Positions 25,601 to 37,541 of a DNA stretch of 44,752 bases are shown here, piece by piece. Origin of the DNA: Neelides folsomi (taxonomy: Eukaryota; Arthropoda; Collembola; Neelipleona; Neelidae); the NCBI GenBank assembly GCA_034687125.1, contig JAQGBZ010000464.1:1-44752 (forward strand), given 5' to 3'. The position numbers were made by a program, and so were the translations under genes. Each line of letters opens with the position of its first letter. Position 1 is the first letter of the stretch. Under the pieces are notes generated by a model that saw only the letters and a program-made list of their open reading frames with translations, did not search any database and had not been told where the DNA came from.

Positions 25601-28600
25601 TCAACTTATTATGTATAAAAACACCATTTTATATGGCTCTTTTGATAAGTCTAATGTGAGATCAACTTAAATTTGATATTAATACTGTAATCATACTTAT
25701 CGCAGGTAAAGTACATAATATGTAATAATGGAAAGTGTGTTTACAGATATTGCATTCTTATAGGTTAAAAGGTGTTTGGGTATTTACATGATAACCACCT
25801 TATAGGGTATTATTAGTTTGACAAGATTAAATTCTAATATACTCGGATATTTCTAGATCTTTTATAAAAGAAAGTGGGGAAATGGCTTTAGATAAAATGA
25901 GCACGAGGTTTGGAAATCTCAATTTAATGAGATCGAATTAATCTTTACTCGAAAATGGAATTTTTATTACATTTATTAGGAGTTATTTTTGCGTTGATGT
26001 TTTAGTACATTAACGGGATTTTTCTTGTTGATTATGTCTATGTATAAATAAAAATTTTCAAAAAGATTTTCTTATAAAAGTTTCAAATGTTAATAATATA
26101 ATACCATCTGTATGTAGTACATTTACTTATTCTAATATACTATATTATATTGCATTATTAGAAAGTTTAATATTTTTAAATAAAATGTTTTATTTGTTCT
26201 CTCTATTCTTTCCACAAGGCATGGTGGAAAAGACAGAGAAGGGAGAATTTTAAAATCGAGGTTTTTTATCTTAGAAAGAATAAAAAGAACTATTTTGTAT
26301 TCACCACAAGACGTCTTTGATTCTCTGGGAAATTGAGAGTCAAAAGCGATTATTTTCTCTCAAGAAACTACGACTCCTTCGATGGGATTACACAATTGTG
26401 GATCCAAAGGTATAAATCCTGGACTTTATAGGCCTATAACTAAAGTATAGCATTTGAGAACAGGAAGAAACTGAAATGTCTTTTTTATAATTTAATGTGA
26501 TCATATGTGGAGATAAGAAGAAAGTTCAATGACGTCAGGGAATATTATAATAAAAAACCTGAATTTTTAATCAGTTCCAACCTACATAGATCTGATCTAA
26601 GGTGGAAATTCATAACTCTTTTTATTCGTTTGATCTTTTCCCAAAGAGCTTAAAGCGAAAGGGTTTTGGTAGGATTTTCCCATTTAGTTTCTAACTTGCA
26701 AAGATCAACCTACTCATATTTTACGCAATATCATATTTTATATTCTACACAAGTAAAAATGAAAATGAAAGAATATAAATGAAATTTCGTTTTTTGAGGA
26801 GAAGGTTTAACTAACTCAATTTTTGCAAAATTGTCAGTAATATTATTTTAAATTATCCTATTTGTAGGATATGTATGTGCATTTGTGAATATTACACACA
26901 GGTATACCTAAGTATACGGGATTATTTGAAGTAAAAATGTAAATATTACATTGTCCAATTATTTAATTATAACATATTGTAGAACAAAGTGTCTATTATT
27001 TTGATTTTCAATTTTCATAATTATGCACTTGTTTGTTATTTAACGAAGTTGAGTAAATAAACTCAGTTATTAATGTTGAATGTAATTATATTATGATTTA
27101 ATGATTTCCATTTTACATGGTACATACGGTTCTGATTTACATTTAATCAAGATTATAAATATATCTCGTGCTATAAGTATAACTACCTTTAAAAAATTTC
27201 TAATAAATCCTTTGATATTAAACTTTTTCCCCAATTAAATAATAAATTAAATTGCATTTTAGAAACTTTCAAGTATACTAAAAACTTAAATTTTTAGAAA
27301 AGTTTCAATTCTTATTGAAAGGTTGATAAAAAGTTTTGCGCATTTCTTGGTTATTTGTGTTCGCTTCACTCAGAGTGGAATGAAGAGGTTTAATGAAGTC
27401 GTTTTTGTTCATTTTCCCACGGGGAAGGATAGCAATGGGGGCGAAGTAATCTGTTTTTTTATTAACTCACCAACTTTTCAATTCCAATCGCCTGATATAT
27501 GTGAAGGAGAAAGTGTAAATCAAATTTCATTCCAATTTCCGCTTCTAAATCTAATTTCCCCCATCGAGCCCGGGCTTCTTTTTTACTGAATCCTCATTTC
27601 TTTTTATTCCGGCTTTCAAAGTCTTCCGCTCTTCTTCGATTCACTTTCTGTGTATACCATACCTTATATTTATCTAATATTAAAACACGTACTTGACATT
27701 TCTTTTATTCAATAAGAGTTCTCTTCTAATATAATTTAATATTTTCTAAAATGCATTTACAGAATCCGAGTCTCACATGTATTAATACGGATGAAATATT
27801 TATTATAAATAAGAAATATGTCCGTATAGAGTAGGTATACCATTGTATAGATATTATATTATATAAAAAATACATATTAGATAGTTCTTATTTTCTATAT
27901 ACTCGTACGTATAATATATACATATATGTATGTATAGCTGATTTTTAGTAGTCCACTCTTTTAAACTTTTAGCCAAACTTGTCAAATAAAAGAAGACATT
28001 TAAAATTTCCCCCTTTTATGTATGTATCTCAGGTTCAAATCTTTTGAAGAAACTGACTAAATGAGTTATACTCAACTCTATATTTATCTTACATGGAATA
28101 AAATTGGAAATAATTTTAAGAGTTGGGGTATTTTTGTAAGAGAATGTTTGGAATCAGAAATTAGAATTTTTCGAGGGAGAAATTTTGATTTCGTTTTCCC
28201 ATTCATCAAAATTATGCCTCATTTCCCTTAACTCAAATATTACATGGTGAATTAAACACCCATTTTTTGAATTTTGGAAGCATGAAGTATTTCTTAGAAA
28301 AGTTTTAAAATTAATCCATGAAACAATTTAGCATATTATTAAAATAAAGTCTTTCATTGTCCTCAAAAAATTTTCTTTTATTATTTATGCATCATCTTAC
28401 AATCTGAATTTATTAAATTTTGGAATAACAATTGTTATTCCAAAATTTATATTAATATAACAAATGTGTACTCTAATATATTTAGAATATGAAAAAATAT
28501 AATATATATTAGAGTATGAATAAAAATTTAAAATGAAAAAATATAATAAAATTGATATAATGTTAGTTGGGTATTTGTGTAATATGACAATATACTGGAT

Positions 28601-31600
28601 ATTGACGAGAATTTTTATTATTGATTGTAGCAATGCCGTTGGAGTTATTCACCATGTGGCATCAATATCCTTGGATATTTGGAGAACTGGCCTGCGACAT
28701 TCGTGGTATTTTGACCGAGTCAACGACCTACGCCTCGATCCTGACCATCGTCGCCTTCACTACCGAAAGATACATTGCAATTTGCCACCCGATGAGAACA
28801 CAAACAAAGTCAAAGTTCAGTCGAGCCACAAGAGTCATTTCACTCATTTGGATCATTTCAATCCTCTCGGCCCTCCCAATGGGCGTCTTTACAAAGGTTA
28901 GGTCTTGACTTTCCCTTTCTCCCACCCGCCTTGTAATTCGAATCATCCCATAAAATTTATTGCTCTCCAAATGAGAGTTCAAGATCCTTCACCGCAATCT
29001 AATAAAATGAACACTAAACTATCCCTAACAAGAGATACAGATATACACCTGTATAACATTACAAGTAACAAATATCTGGTCAAACCTATCTACTTTATTT
29101 ATTGTTGAATTACTTGACTTTGAGGTAGGACCTTCATAGGAATTTATTTGTTTATTATGAAAAGACAACCACAACAGGTGTAATAATTAATTAAATTCAT
29201 ACTCTCAATCAAAATTTAATGCAATATTTAATCAATTTGTAAATCTTTATCTATGTAAACATTTATTTGCTTTTTGGTTATCCTTTGAATCTACTTGTAG
29301 TAGTCGGATAAATAACTTCATACTTACAATGTTAATTATCATTAATTTAATAACTACCATATTTGTAATAACATAATATCATTAAATGAATTTAATATTT
29401 ATCTAGAGAGTTTATAATGAACCGTGATTACTTTTACTTTCAACTTCAACGAACATGGTAGCTAAATTAAGATATTTCAGGATTATTCGGACTTCAGATT
29501 GATAATGCACATTATGGTACATACATGATGTTAGAATTTATAAATTTAGACGAATTGAGTGGGCGTATTCATATTAATCATTCGATTGCGTATTCAAAAA
29601 CCCAAAGGCACGCACGTCTTAATGTTGTAAAAAGTCCAAATCCCCAAATGAGCTGCTTAGATATGAAAATATGAATTAGATATAGGCCGAATTGGGATAA
29701 AAAACCAAAAAGTTGTTAGGTTCGTGACGAATTTAAATCGTGCAATTTACCTAATGGTTTTCTCAAACTTTCCTTCATAAATCCAACTCCTTAGAATTCC
29801 TTTAAATGTTCCATAAGTGTTTGACGGGTTTTTAAAACAGTTTTAACCCTCGGTTTATTTTATGAATTAAATTCATTCAGACGCAACATACATGAACGAG
29901 TTAAATACTCAAAAGAAATTTCCATTATTAATCATAGAACTTTGTTTATCAAACTTATAATATATGCATGTACACGTGCGTCATTTCATACCTAAAAATA
30001 ATATGCTATCTGTAAATGAACATAACTGGTTCATATTACGTATCACATAACTCCATATCATCAATCATTTATACATTGATTTCTTGCAATAAGTTATTTT
30101 ATCATGAACATGGAATTTGGAATTTCTCAGAAATATTAATGAGTTTAAAGACGCTTCAAACTTTTCCACCACCGTGCGACACAATTTGAGCAGATTGAGA
30201 AAATTGCGAATTGATCGCATTGGTTTTAGTTTTAAGAAAGTTACTTGGAGAAACGTATCAACTGAAACCCATCTTGAACTTTGTTCATGCATAAGTAATA
30301 TTAAAATAATGAGAAAGCCTGGTTTTTTATAATGGTGTATCGTAATTACTTTCACATATTACTTCCATGTGATCAAGTAGCATGTTCTTAGAAATGAAGC
30401 GAATAAATAAATAGAAAGTGCCGTTAATGTTGTTGGTTGAGAATCTCTGTTATTCCATTATTCTAAGGATTCATGTTCATATTTGTGGGTGAATATTATG
30501 TGTATTTTGTTAAAGAGAATTCTTGGCTTCTCAGAAGAGAAAATGAGGAGTTTTTATTACTAAGGTTTTGTCCTCCACTTTTTCATTCTAACGTTTCTTT
30601 CTTGGAAAGGGAAAGCTGGAAGAGTTTTTAAACATGAAACCCACAAAACCGTGCATAAAATATAGTTCAACCAACACCCGGGTTTTTTATTTAGATCTTA
30701 AGTTATAAATCGTAGCTCTACATAGTTCTTGGTATTTATGTGAGTGTGAGATATATTAACTACACTATAAAAGTTGAAAAATAACTATATTAGCAATATT
30801 ATATTAAAAAAGAAAATATTTTTATAATCTTTTACTAGAGATTTATAAGAGAATGTATAGAAATATGAAAATTGTAAATTTTTATAAAAAACCGCAAGCA
30901 GATTTGTAAAAAAGGAAGTAATAGTGGGAAAGCCACTTTCTCTTTCTGTGCCGACGGGAAATAATTCAGGAACTAGAAAAAGCATAATAAAAATAAAAGG
31001 AATGCATCTTATATATTAGAATAAGCTGATTTGGGTTTATGGTGGCAATAAAATGCGCCAGGACGTCCGATTCTTGGAAATCCAATGACACAAGACACAT
31101 GGGTTTACGGGTGTTCACCTAACCACAATAAGAAAATATTATACGATATTTATAAAAACTAAATAAATATTAGTATTTTTCCAATCCTTTCTTCAAATTG
31201 CTTTTTCCCTTTAAAATCTAAAATAAGCCTTTATTATATCAGTATACTATTATATAATATAAAAAACCCATTGGTCCAATGTTCAGAGATTTCAGTATGT
31301 AATACATCAATTTAGTTTTCTTTTGAATTTTTTTACCTTTGAAAAATACCGGTACAATATTAATCGAAATTTTATTTTTAAACTATGAATTTAAAAAATA
31401 TTATAAGAGTAAAAATCTGGTACATTTAAAATCCAATGGTGTTATTCGAAGAATGTAAAAACAAGAAATTGCATTTGGTTTACCGAATTCGGTAAAATCC
31501 ACAGGGATTCGAGTTAATAGCCAAGACGCAATTTGTTTATTAGTTCTACAACTTTTAACTCAAATTCCAACGATTTGAATGATTGGATTAGGAGAATCTT

Positions 31601-34600
31601 CGTAGGAGCATATTGCTTTTGTTTTGTATGCGTAATAAAATGATTAAATAAGTTTTCGAGAAATCACAAATTAAGACGTAGCTAAATAAAGTAAATTGAC
31701 ATTGAAAGACAAATTGGAATCGAATTAATTTATTTGACTATTGGAATCAACTTCCAAACTTCCTCTTACTTCTTCCCTAGAGAAGAAAAAGGATATGAGC
31801 TGAGGCATTTGAAGTAGATTTATTCAAAAAGAAATTCCCAGGTCCGTCTTCCTAATTCGCTCATCCGTCCGTATAATCCAATCAAATTACACTTCCAAGT
31901 CCAATTAGCATAGACATTCTGTCTTCTGTTGAATGCTGCTAAAGATCCAGCTTAAGAACATAGTTAGATCTACGACGCCAACAAGTTCTCTTAAATCATT
32001 CCCAACGCATTTACTCAACCGAGTGTGAATTGTATTTTATTGACTTCCTTTTGCCTTCATTTTCTCCCAATTTCGTTCCTGTATTCAAAAACATATTCGG
32101 GAAGTGATGAAAATGGAATTTGTCAAATGAATGAATTGACGTCATCTTTAATGTACTCTTTATGCTTTCACTTAACCAATTTTCTAATTCCATTTCTAGG
32201 AATGTAAATTATACAGTATCAGACAGTACAAATAAACATTTCCTAATTTATGATGAATTACACATAGGTCAAAAGGGTTAAATAAAGATAAAAAGAGAAT
32301 TTGGATAATTGGCTTTCACATTAATTGATAAAATTAATCATTATTTCATGAATAAAGTTGATGTCAATTTGTGTCGTGGTGTAGAAAATTCTCGGAATAA
32401 AAATTAAAACAAATCATTTGTTTTTAAAGGTCAATTATGTGAAGGACGCGAATAATGAAACAATTGAAGAGTCTGCCTGGTGCGGGGTTCCATTTGACAA
32501 GCCAAATTTCTACTGTCAACTCGTGATGCTTCTCTCCACTTGCATCTTCTTCGTCATCCCTATGTCGCTCATTCTGGTCCTGTATTTGCGAATTGCTCTG
32601 GTGCTCCATCGGAGTTCGCGGAACGACTCGCTCCGTCGATGTTGTGCGACTCATCATCAACCACAATTCAACAACGCGTCTCCACACTCTCCGCTTCCAC
32701 CAATGAACAATAACAGTGGGAAGCGGACTCAAGCTGAACGAGCTCACGTTCAAAGTCGAAGAGCTGTCATTCGCATGCTTGGTAGGAATAATCGAAAATA
32801 ACCAAACCCAGTACCAAAATTAATTTTATATCAAATTAATCTATACATTATTTATAATAATATATCCTCACAATAAGATTACTGAAATTAATGATTAATA
32901 ACAACTAACCAAATAATACAAAATTTCATGAATTTGATGAATTAACAGTTGCTGTCGTCATTGCATTTTTTGTATGTTGGGCTCCATTTCAAACTCAACG
33001 TCTCCTCTTTGTTTATGTGACGCTTTACGGGTCTTGGACTGAAACATTGCGAGAAGTCAACCAAAATTTATTTTATATTGCTGGTAAGTACCGAAATCAT
33101 TTCAATGAAATTTAAAGAAATTGTAATTATAATAAATATGTATATAAATATATAAAAATATTGTATCATTATCATAAATTACTATTAAATATAACAATTA
33201 CATAGAATGGTATTGGGAAACTTTTTACAAATTAAATTTTCAATTATCATTATTGAACATTTCATGTCTATTTGTAAATGTGATATGTTTCAGAAATGAG
33301 AAAATTAGTTTGATCTAACATTATACAAAATGTAAATATTATATATAGTATAATGTATACTTAAGTAGTTTAAATATGTCGTACATATCAAAATAAGCTA
33401 TTTAAAGTCAAAAAAGTTCGACAACTCTGCTTCAAGGAGGATATGAAATTTTGACCTTATTCCCTTCCAAGCAATTTTTCAAGATTTCTTCATCCTTGCA
33501 CATTTCATTTTTATTTTCTATCAAAAGAAAAGTCAATTATTTGATAAATCTTCATTGAACAAAAAGAAGCTGCAAAATTAGAAGGTTAACTTGTTTATTA
33601 CTTTATCTCAAGATACATGTAGAGTTCCTATATATATATGTTTTACTAACGATAAGAAAATAACATATCATATAATAATATAAATGGAAAGTCATATTCT
33701 ATTATATAAGTATCTACAATTCCTATTCAATACTTCCATGAAAAGGAGGCTGGTAGACATTAAAGAGATTCTTGAGGAAAAAAATGAGAAAAGACTCTTT
33801 CTCCAAATCCTCTCTGGATCCCTTTCAATAAATATGTGCCGAGTGTTGTCTTACGTTGTGTTGTAGTCAAAGGATAAAAAGGGTATTATTACAACTTTAT
33901 AACCAGAATAACCACTGTTAGACAAAGATAATGTGATTACTAAAAGTAAGTATATACATTATATGTAACTGTGTTTTCTGAATGTATAGGGAGGAATGAC
34001 AATTCAGGGTTGGGTCATGTCGTAAAGACGTTTTATAGTAAAAGGAGGGGGAGTTCCGTAACGTTAACTCTTTATGAAATGTGGTAAATTAGAAGTTAAC
34101 CTACTTGGAGCTTCCTTGCGAGTGACAAGACTCGGATGTGGTTCAGAATAAGACACTTCAAAATTTCACATGGACCACGAAATTCTATAAGATATCTCAC
34201 CGCCCATTAGTCTTCTTTAACTTATCTATTAAACGAAGGGACAGCCAAAACGACAAATGCCTATATACTATAATTATATGAATATGTAACTACAATACTC
34301 ATATGTATATCCTTCTACGAATTATATTCGTGCACTTTTGAATAATGGACTTATAATGCTAAATGATGGTAAAAATTTTATTACTGCCCTTTATTCGATT
34401 AAATCAAAATCCAAATGATACATAATGCATCTTAAAGTTAAACTAATTATAAAATTGCAATACCATCATTTAGCATTTTAAGTTCATTATTCAAAAGTGC
34501 ACGAATATAATGCGTAGAAGGATATGTAAAATCTATATTTTATATTTACCATTAGGCTAGGCACTAATATCTGTACTTATAAATTTTAAAAATTTTGGTT

Positions 34601-37443
34601 GTAAAAGCCATAAATTAATTTCACGCTCCTCTAAGGACTCATTAAGCGACAGGAGAGGAAATTACAATTACAATTATCACATCAACATTAAACCAAATCC
34701 AATTATTTTTGTATAATTAATTTCATAATTAACAGAATTTTAATGTTGCATATTTTTAAACTTTTAAAGAATACTTTAGGTTTTGACTAATATGGTATTA
34801 CTGTATTACTAATACAGTAAAGTACTACAGATATACTACACATTAAGATGTTTTAAATATTTATTTAAGAGTTCAATGACATGGACATGGCTTTAATTAA
34901 ATTTAATACTTTTTAATTCTTTAGCATAAAACTATGTATGTACTATAGGTAGTATTATATCATTGATAAAATAGTTTTTCATGTTGATTTGTACAATACT
35001 TATTTCGTATGGTATGTTGGTATGTATTACGGGTTCAATTTTCTCATTAATTTAATTTCTTTTAATTTATTCATTTCAGGAGTGTTTTTCTTCTTAAGTT
35101 CCACGATCAACCCAATCTTGTACAGCGTAATGTCCAAAAGATTCCGGCGAGCATTCCGAGATAAGTTGTGCAGATCGGGGTCAGTGTGCTTTTGCCTATG
35201 CTGCTCTGAAGTTGTGATCATTGGAGGGATTTCTGGGACTGGACGAGGAGAACCGCCCTTGCGAGTTCGAGGAGGAGAAAGCCACTCGACAATCACACGT
35301 CAAAGACTTTTGGCTACTTATGCTCCAAATATATTACCAAATGGGAGGAGCGGCGGGCCACTCTTGTCATTTCAACCGCCTGGTAAAAGAATCCAAACTT
35401 TGGATTAAAATATAACTTTATCCCATTATTATTTCAATTCCTTTTCAAATCCCCATATTTAAATTTATATATTCCAAAAAGTTTCTTTTGAGTATTTTAA
35501 AGAATTTGATATTAAACACGTGTACACTATTAAATTAAACGTCTAGGTATTTTAGTAGTTATATAAGCTTGAGAAACTCGAGATATAAAATTTAAGCATT
35601 AAAGAGATGATTTTCATTGTAGGAAATGTTAAGCCTTATAAAGGATCAAGTTAGAAAGAAAAAGTTCGATTCGTGTTTCAATTCTCACATTTCTTTCTTA
35701 TGTCCTCCCTCTTAGAAGTTGTCTTAAGAAATTTTGAGGGCAAGATAAAACTTTTGTTATTTAGAGGGAAATGCACTTTTGAAGAAGAAATTCTTTCCAG
35801 CTTTTTTCTTATGTATGTCGGAGAGATCTTCTAAATGCTCTCCGTTTTTATTGAGGAAATATTAAAAGTATGAAAATAGTTTTTATCATATTTGTCCTAC
35901 TTTCGTAGTTTCTCAATTGATTCATTGAGAAATTTCATCACAAAATGGCCACAATGTTTTAAAAAATGATCCTTATTTGATAAATTAAAAATTTGAATGT
36001 TAGGAATGAAGTGTGTAGGTCGAAAATAACTATGCTTTTACGCTTATAAGTCCCGTAGTAAATTTCTCAATTATTTCTCCAATCGTTTTCCGAATAAAAA
36101 GGAAAAATCGTTTTATAAAGCAAAAAGTGGCATTATTTCCAATGTGGGTTGTATAAGAAAATAAAGTGGTTCAAAAATAGAAAATGTCTTTGTAGAAGAT
36201 GGGAAGAAATGAATGAAAGTTGTTCGTTTACGAGAGGAACGATCATAAAACTTTTACGATCCTTCCAAAGATCAAGTGTAAGATGTGTATCTAACCCCCA
36301 AATTCTCATTTACTCTTTGGGGGAAAAGGACCAAGTTCCTATATTTAACTACTATAGTGAACCCCTTGAAAATGGGCCACACATGTGCTAAGCATCGGTA
36401 ATAAAAAGATGACATTTTATTATAGAACGATTTCTTTCATTCGGTCGAGATCATTTTCAAACTAGACAAAAATTCAATGTCTAATAAACTACATTATATA
36501 AATCAATATGATCATGTGATTTTTATTAAATTACCAAATCTTGCTTGTGTAAACAAAAATTGAATAAGAAATTTATTATGATTTACAGGAGGCGGGAGAA
36601 TTGAAGACGACGTTTCTTCAATTTCTGATCAAACCAAGACTTTTTCATATCCAAGGGATTTTTTGAAGAAAGGTGGCGGGAAAAAATGTTATTCTCTTCC
36701 GGATTCTTCAGTTGATCCGCTTTCCGGTTGCTGTTCCCATTCCCATTCTGACCAAGGACGAAGTTCGAGCAGCGGGCAATTAGGAAATCCAAAGAGACTT
36801 CTCAAAACTTCCAATCAAACCTTGGCATTGATGAATTCAAGACCGAGCAAAAACAATCTTCATCCAAATGACATTTTTGGGCCACCAGCGGAAAAAAAGA
36901 AGAAAACAACCCGTCTCTGTGCTTTTTCCTCCAAAAAGAAGGAGAAAAGGAGCAAATCTAAGAGTGACGGAGATTCTCCTTCTATTTTAGAAGAATTTGG
37001 ACCAGCCCCTGCAAGTAAATCCAAAAATTGCAAAATAATTAATTAAAATAAATTACAATTTTAAATCTAAACATGTCGATTGTTCCACGTTCTAATGTCC
37101 CCAGGTGATACTATTCATTGCAATCAATATCTTGTTTATGATAAAATATTTTTATGACTACTATGTAGATGGGAGAAGTTCAATGACGAGTAGAACGGGT
37201 GAAACGAAGTCTACTGATTTGACAGATGGCGGAGGATCTTTAAGAAGAGATTCAAATTATTTACTAGTTGGTTCTTACTTTGAACCGACTGAACGACGAG
37301 CATCTCCAATTGAAATTCGAATAGAGCAAATTCTTACAAAAGACTCCAACAAGGAGGAGAATGAAGTGAACGAGGACGAATCTTCAGGAAAGAAAATTTC
37401 ATCTAATGGAATAATTTCAAAATACAGCTCGGCCATATATTAA
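19601..37443 (+). CDS. Pyrokinin/CAPA-type neuropeptide receptor (class A GPCR), seven exons
   Basis: Seen: exons 19601-19880, 28631-28896, 32430-32781, 32949-33083, 35080-35382, 36589-37014 and 37169-37443, giving 678 residues. The glycosylated N-terminus (NST) leads into a RYLGP motif and TM1 with GN. TM2 has LALSD, then MPLELFTMW. The ECL1-TM3 Cys is in GELACD, ERY ends TM3, and the partner ECL2 Cys is in ESAWC. TM6 has FFVCWAPF and TM7 NPILY. Known: these match the pyrokinin, CAPA and neuromedin-U receptor group, Gq-coupled receptors for PRXamide peptides. Whether it is PK or CAPA type is undecided. Intron phases are 1, 0, 1, 1, 1, 1. The first donor is GTTCGT, a weak consensus that yields Ala where relatives often have Gly. 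Odd: the C-terminal tail of about 290 residues is long, with a CFCLCC cluster (possible palmitoylation) and Ser/Lys-rich stretches. The last acceptor is uncertain because a stronger one sits at 37104. The upstream AUG choice uses the first ATG in the frame. Confidence 0.88.
20344..20376. repeat. Hairpin, 11-bp perfect arms
   Basis: TTCATTTCGCT (20344-20354) and its reverse complement AGCGAAATGAA (20366-20376) flank an 11-nt loop within receptor intron 1. It is GC-richer than its surroundings. No gene-like context is seen. Confidence 0.6.
22097..22158 (+). repeat. Perfect 31-bp tandem duplication
   Basis: The 31-nt unit at 22097-22127 (starting CATACACCATAGTACTTATT) is repeated without change at 22128-22158. 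It lies in receptor intron 1. The lack of divergence implies a recent duplication, so the site may be length-polymorphic. Confidence 0.9.
23653..24086 (-). CDS. Single-pass membrane protein nested in receptor intron, frame broken
   Basis: Seen: a minus-strand frame from ATG 24086 runs 92 codons to 23808. It is polar, with Ser/Pro/Asp/Lys-rich low complexity. A second frame (23850-23653) carries a basic stretch ([10 protein letters not shown]), one strong TM segment (about 25 residues starting WYYSISIIF) and a short Lys-rich end. The two frames overlap, and the reading passes from one to the other near 23840-23862. There TACAACG occurs twice, 14 nt apart, at 23855-23861 and 23841-23847. One unit would restore a single frame of roughly 140 residues with a C-terminal anchor. 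No splice sites fit an intron this small. Inference: a 14-nt duplication-type insertion has broken an intact intronless gene, or the assembly is wrong here. The layout resembles the gene at 43982-44476. The protein family is not recognised. Confidence 0.55.
28414..28449. repeat. Perfect 36-nt palindrome
   Basis: Eighteen bases ending in GGAATAACAA are followed immediately by their exact reverse complement, centred between 28431 and 28432. It lies about 180 nt upstream of receptor exon 2. A second stem (TACTCTAATATAT at 28469-28481 pairing with 28504-28516) follows 20 nt later. Confidence 0.85.
28469..28516. repeat. Hairpin, 13-bp arms, near receptor exon 2
   Basis: TACTCTAATATAT at 28469-28481 has its exact reverse complement at 28504-28516, with a 22-nt loop. 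It forms a second foldback directly after the 36-nt palindrome. Confidence 0.7.
28897..32429 (+). other. Receptor intron 2 (3.5 kb), no other gene seen
   Basis: The intron separates the TM4/ECL2 boundary (phase 0, AAG|GTTAGG ... TTTAAAG|GTC). Open frames within it, such as 30065-30355 and 30117-30332 on opposite strands, have no motif and are treated as chance. A CRE octamer TGACGTCA sits at 32137-32144. Confidence 0.55.
33084..35079 (+). other. Receptor intron 4 (2.0 kb), contains a foldback element
   Basis: This phase-1 intron falls between ECL3 and TM7. It contains the 64-nt inverted-repeat pair at 34307-34525 and a 21-nt near-palindrome at 34799-34819 (10-bp arms around one C). No exon is evident. 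Confidence 0.6.
34307..34525. mobile_element. Foldback/MITE-like element with 64-nt terminal inverted repeats
   Basis: The left arm (34307-34370, starting ATATCCTTCTACG) and the right arm (34462-34525) are reverse complements with three mismatches in 64 positions, around a 91-nt AT-rich centre. The high arm identity and non-coding interior fit a miniature inverted-repeat (foldback) element, or a recent inverted duplication. I cannot see a convincing target-site duplication at the ends. The transcribed intron could form a long hairpin RNA. Confidence 0.7.
35383..36588 (+). other. Receptor intron 5 (1.2 kb), possible alternative end
   Basis: The donor CCTG|GTAAAA and acceptor TTACAG|GAGGCG keep phase 1. 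If the intron is retained, the reading frame ends at 35406-35408 after eight further codons, which would give a receptor with a tail about 260 residues shorter. No other gene is seen. The frame at 36149-36391 has no support. Confidence 0.5.
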
Positions 37444-37535
37444 TGAACTCTAATATTAAATTATAATATTACTACATACGATAGTAATATTCATAAACAT
37501 GTTAAAGAATTTACTTTGTTAATGTTTAATACTTT

Positions 37536-37541
37536 AATAAA
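37536..37541 (+). terminator. Candidate polyadenylation signal of the receptor gene
   Basis: AATAAA lies 93 nt after the receptor stop codon on the coding strand. The hexamer is frequent by chance in this composition, so the assignment rests on position only. Confidence 0.35.

Larger units (their letters stand above)
19881..28630 (+). other. Receptor intron 1 (8.75 kb) hosting an antisense gene
   Basis: This intron splits TM2 of the neuropeptide receptor. It contains the minus-strand single-pass membrane gene at 23653-24086, a perfect 31-bp tandem duplication at 22097-22158, an 11-bp hairpin at 20344-20376, a CRE octamer at 26530-26537 and a 36-nt palindrome at 28414-28449. The rest is AT-rich sequence in which I see no further exon. 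An extra micro-exon between exons 1 and 2 is not needed, since the reading frame and family alignment are continuous. Confidence 0.6.

Noticed and set aside
27323..27589. 88-codon plus-strand frame in receptor intron 1
   Set aside because: Does not align with any GPCR segment, and the receptor frame is already complete across the intron.
28021..28050. tRNA-like T-loop word GGTTCAAATC
   Set aside because: No matching acceptor, D or anticodon arms could be found around it.
30065..30355. Opposed frames in receptor intron 2
   Set aside because: Mutual antisense shadows with no motif; not supported as exons.
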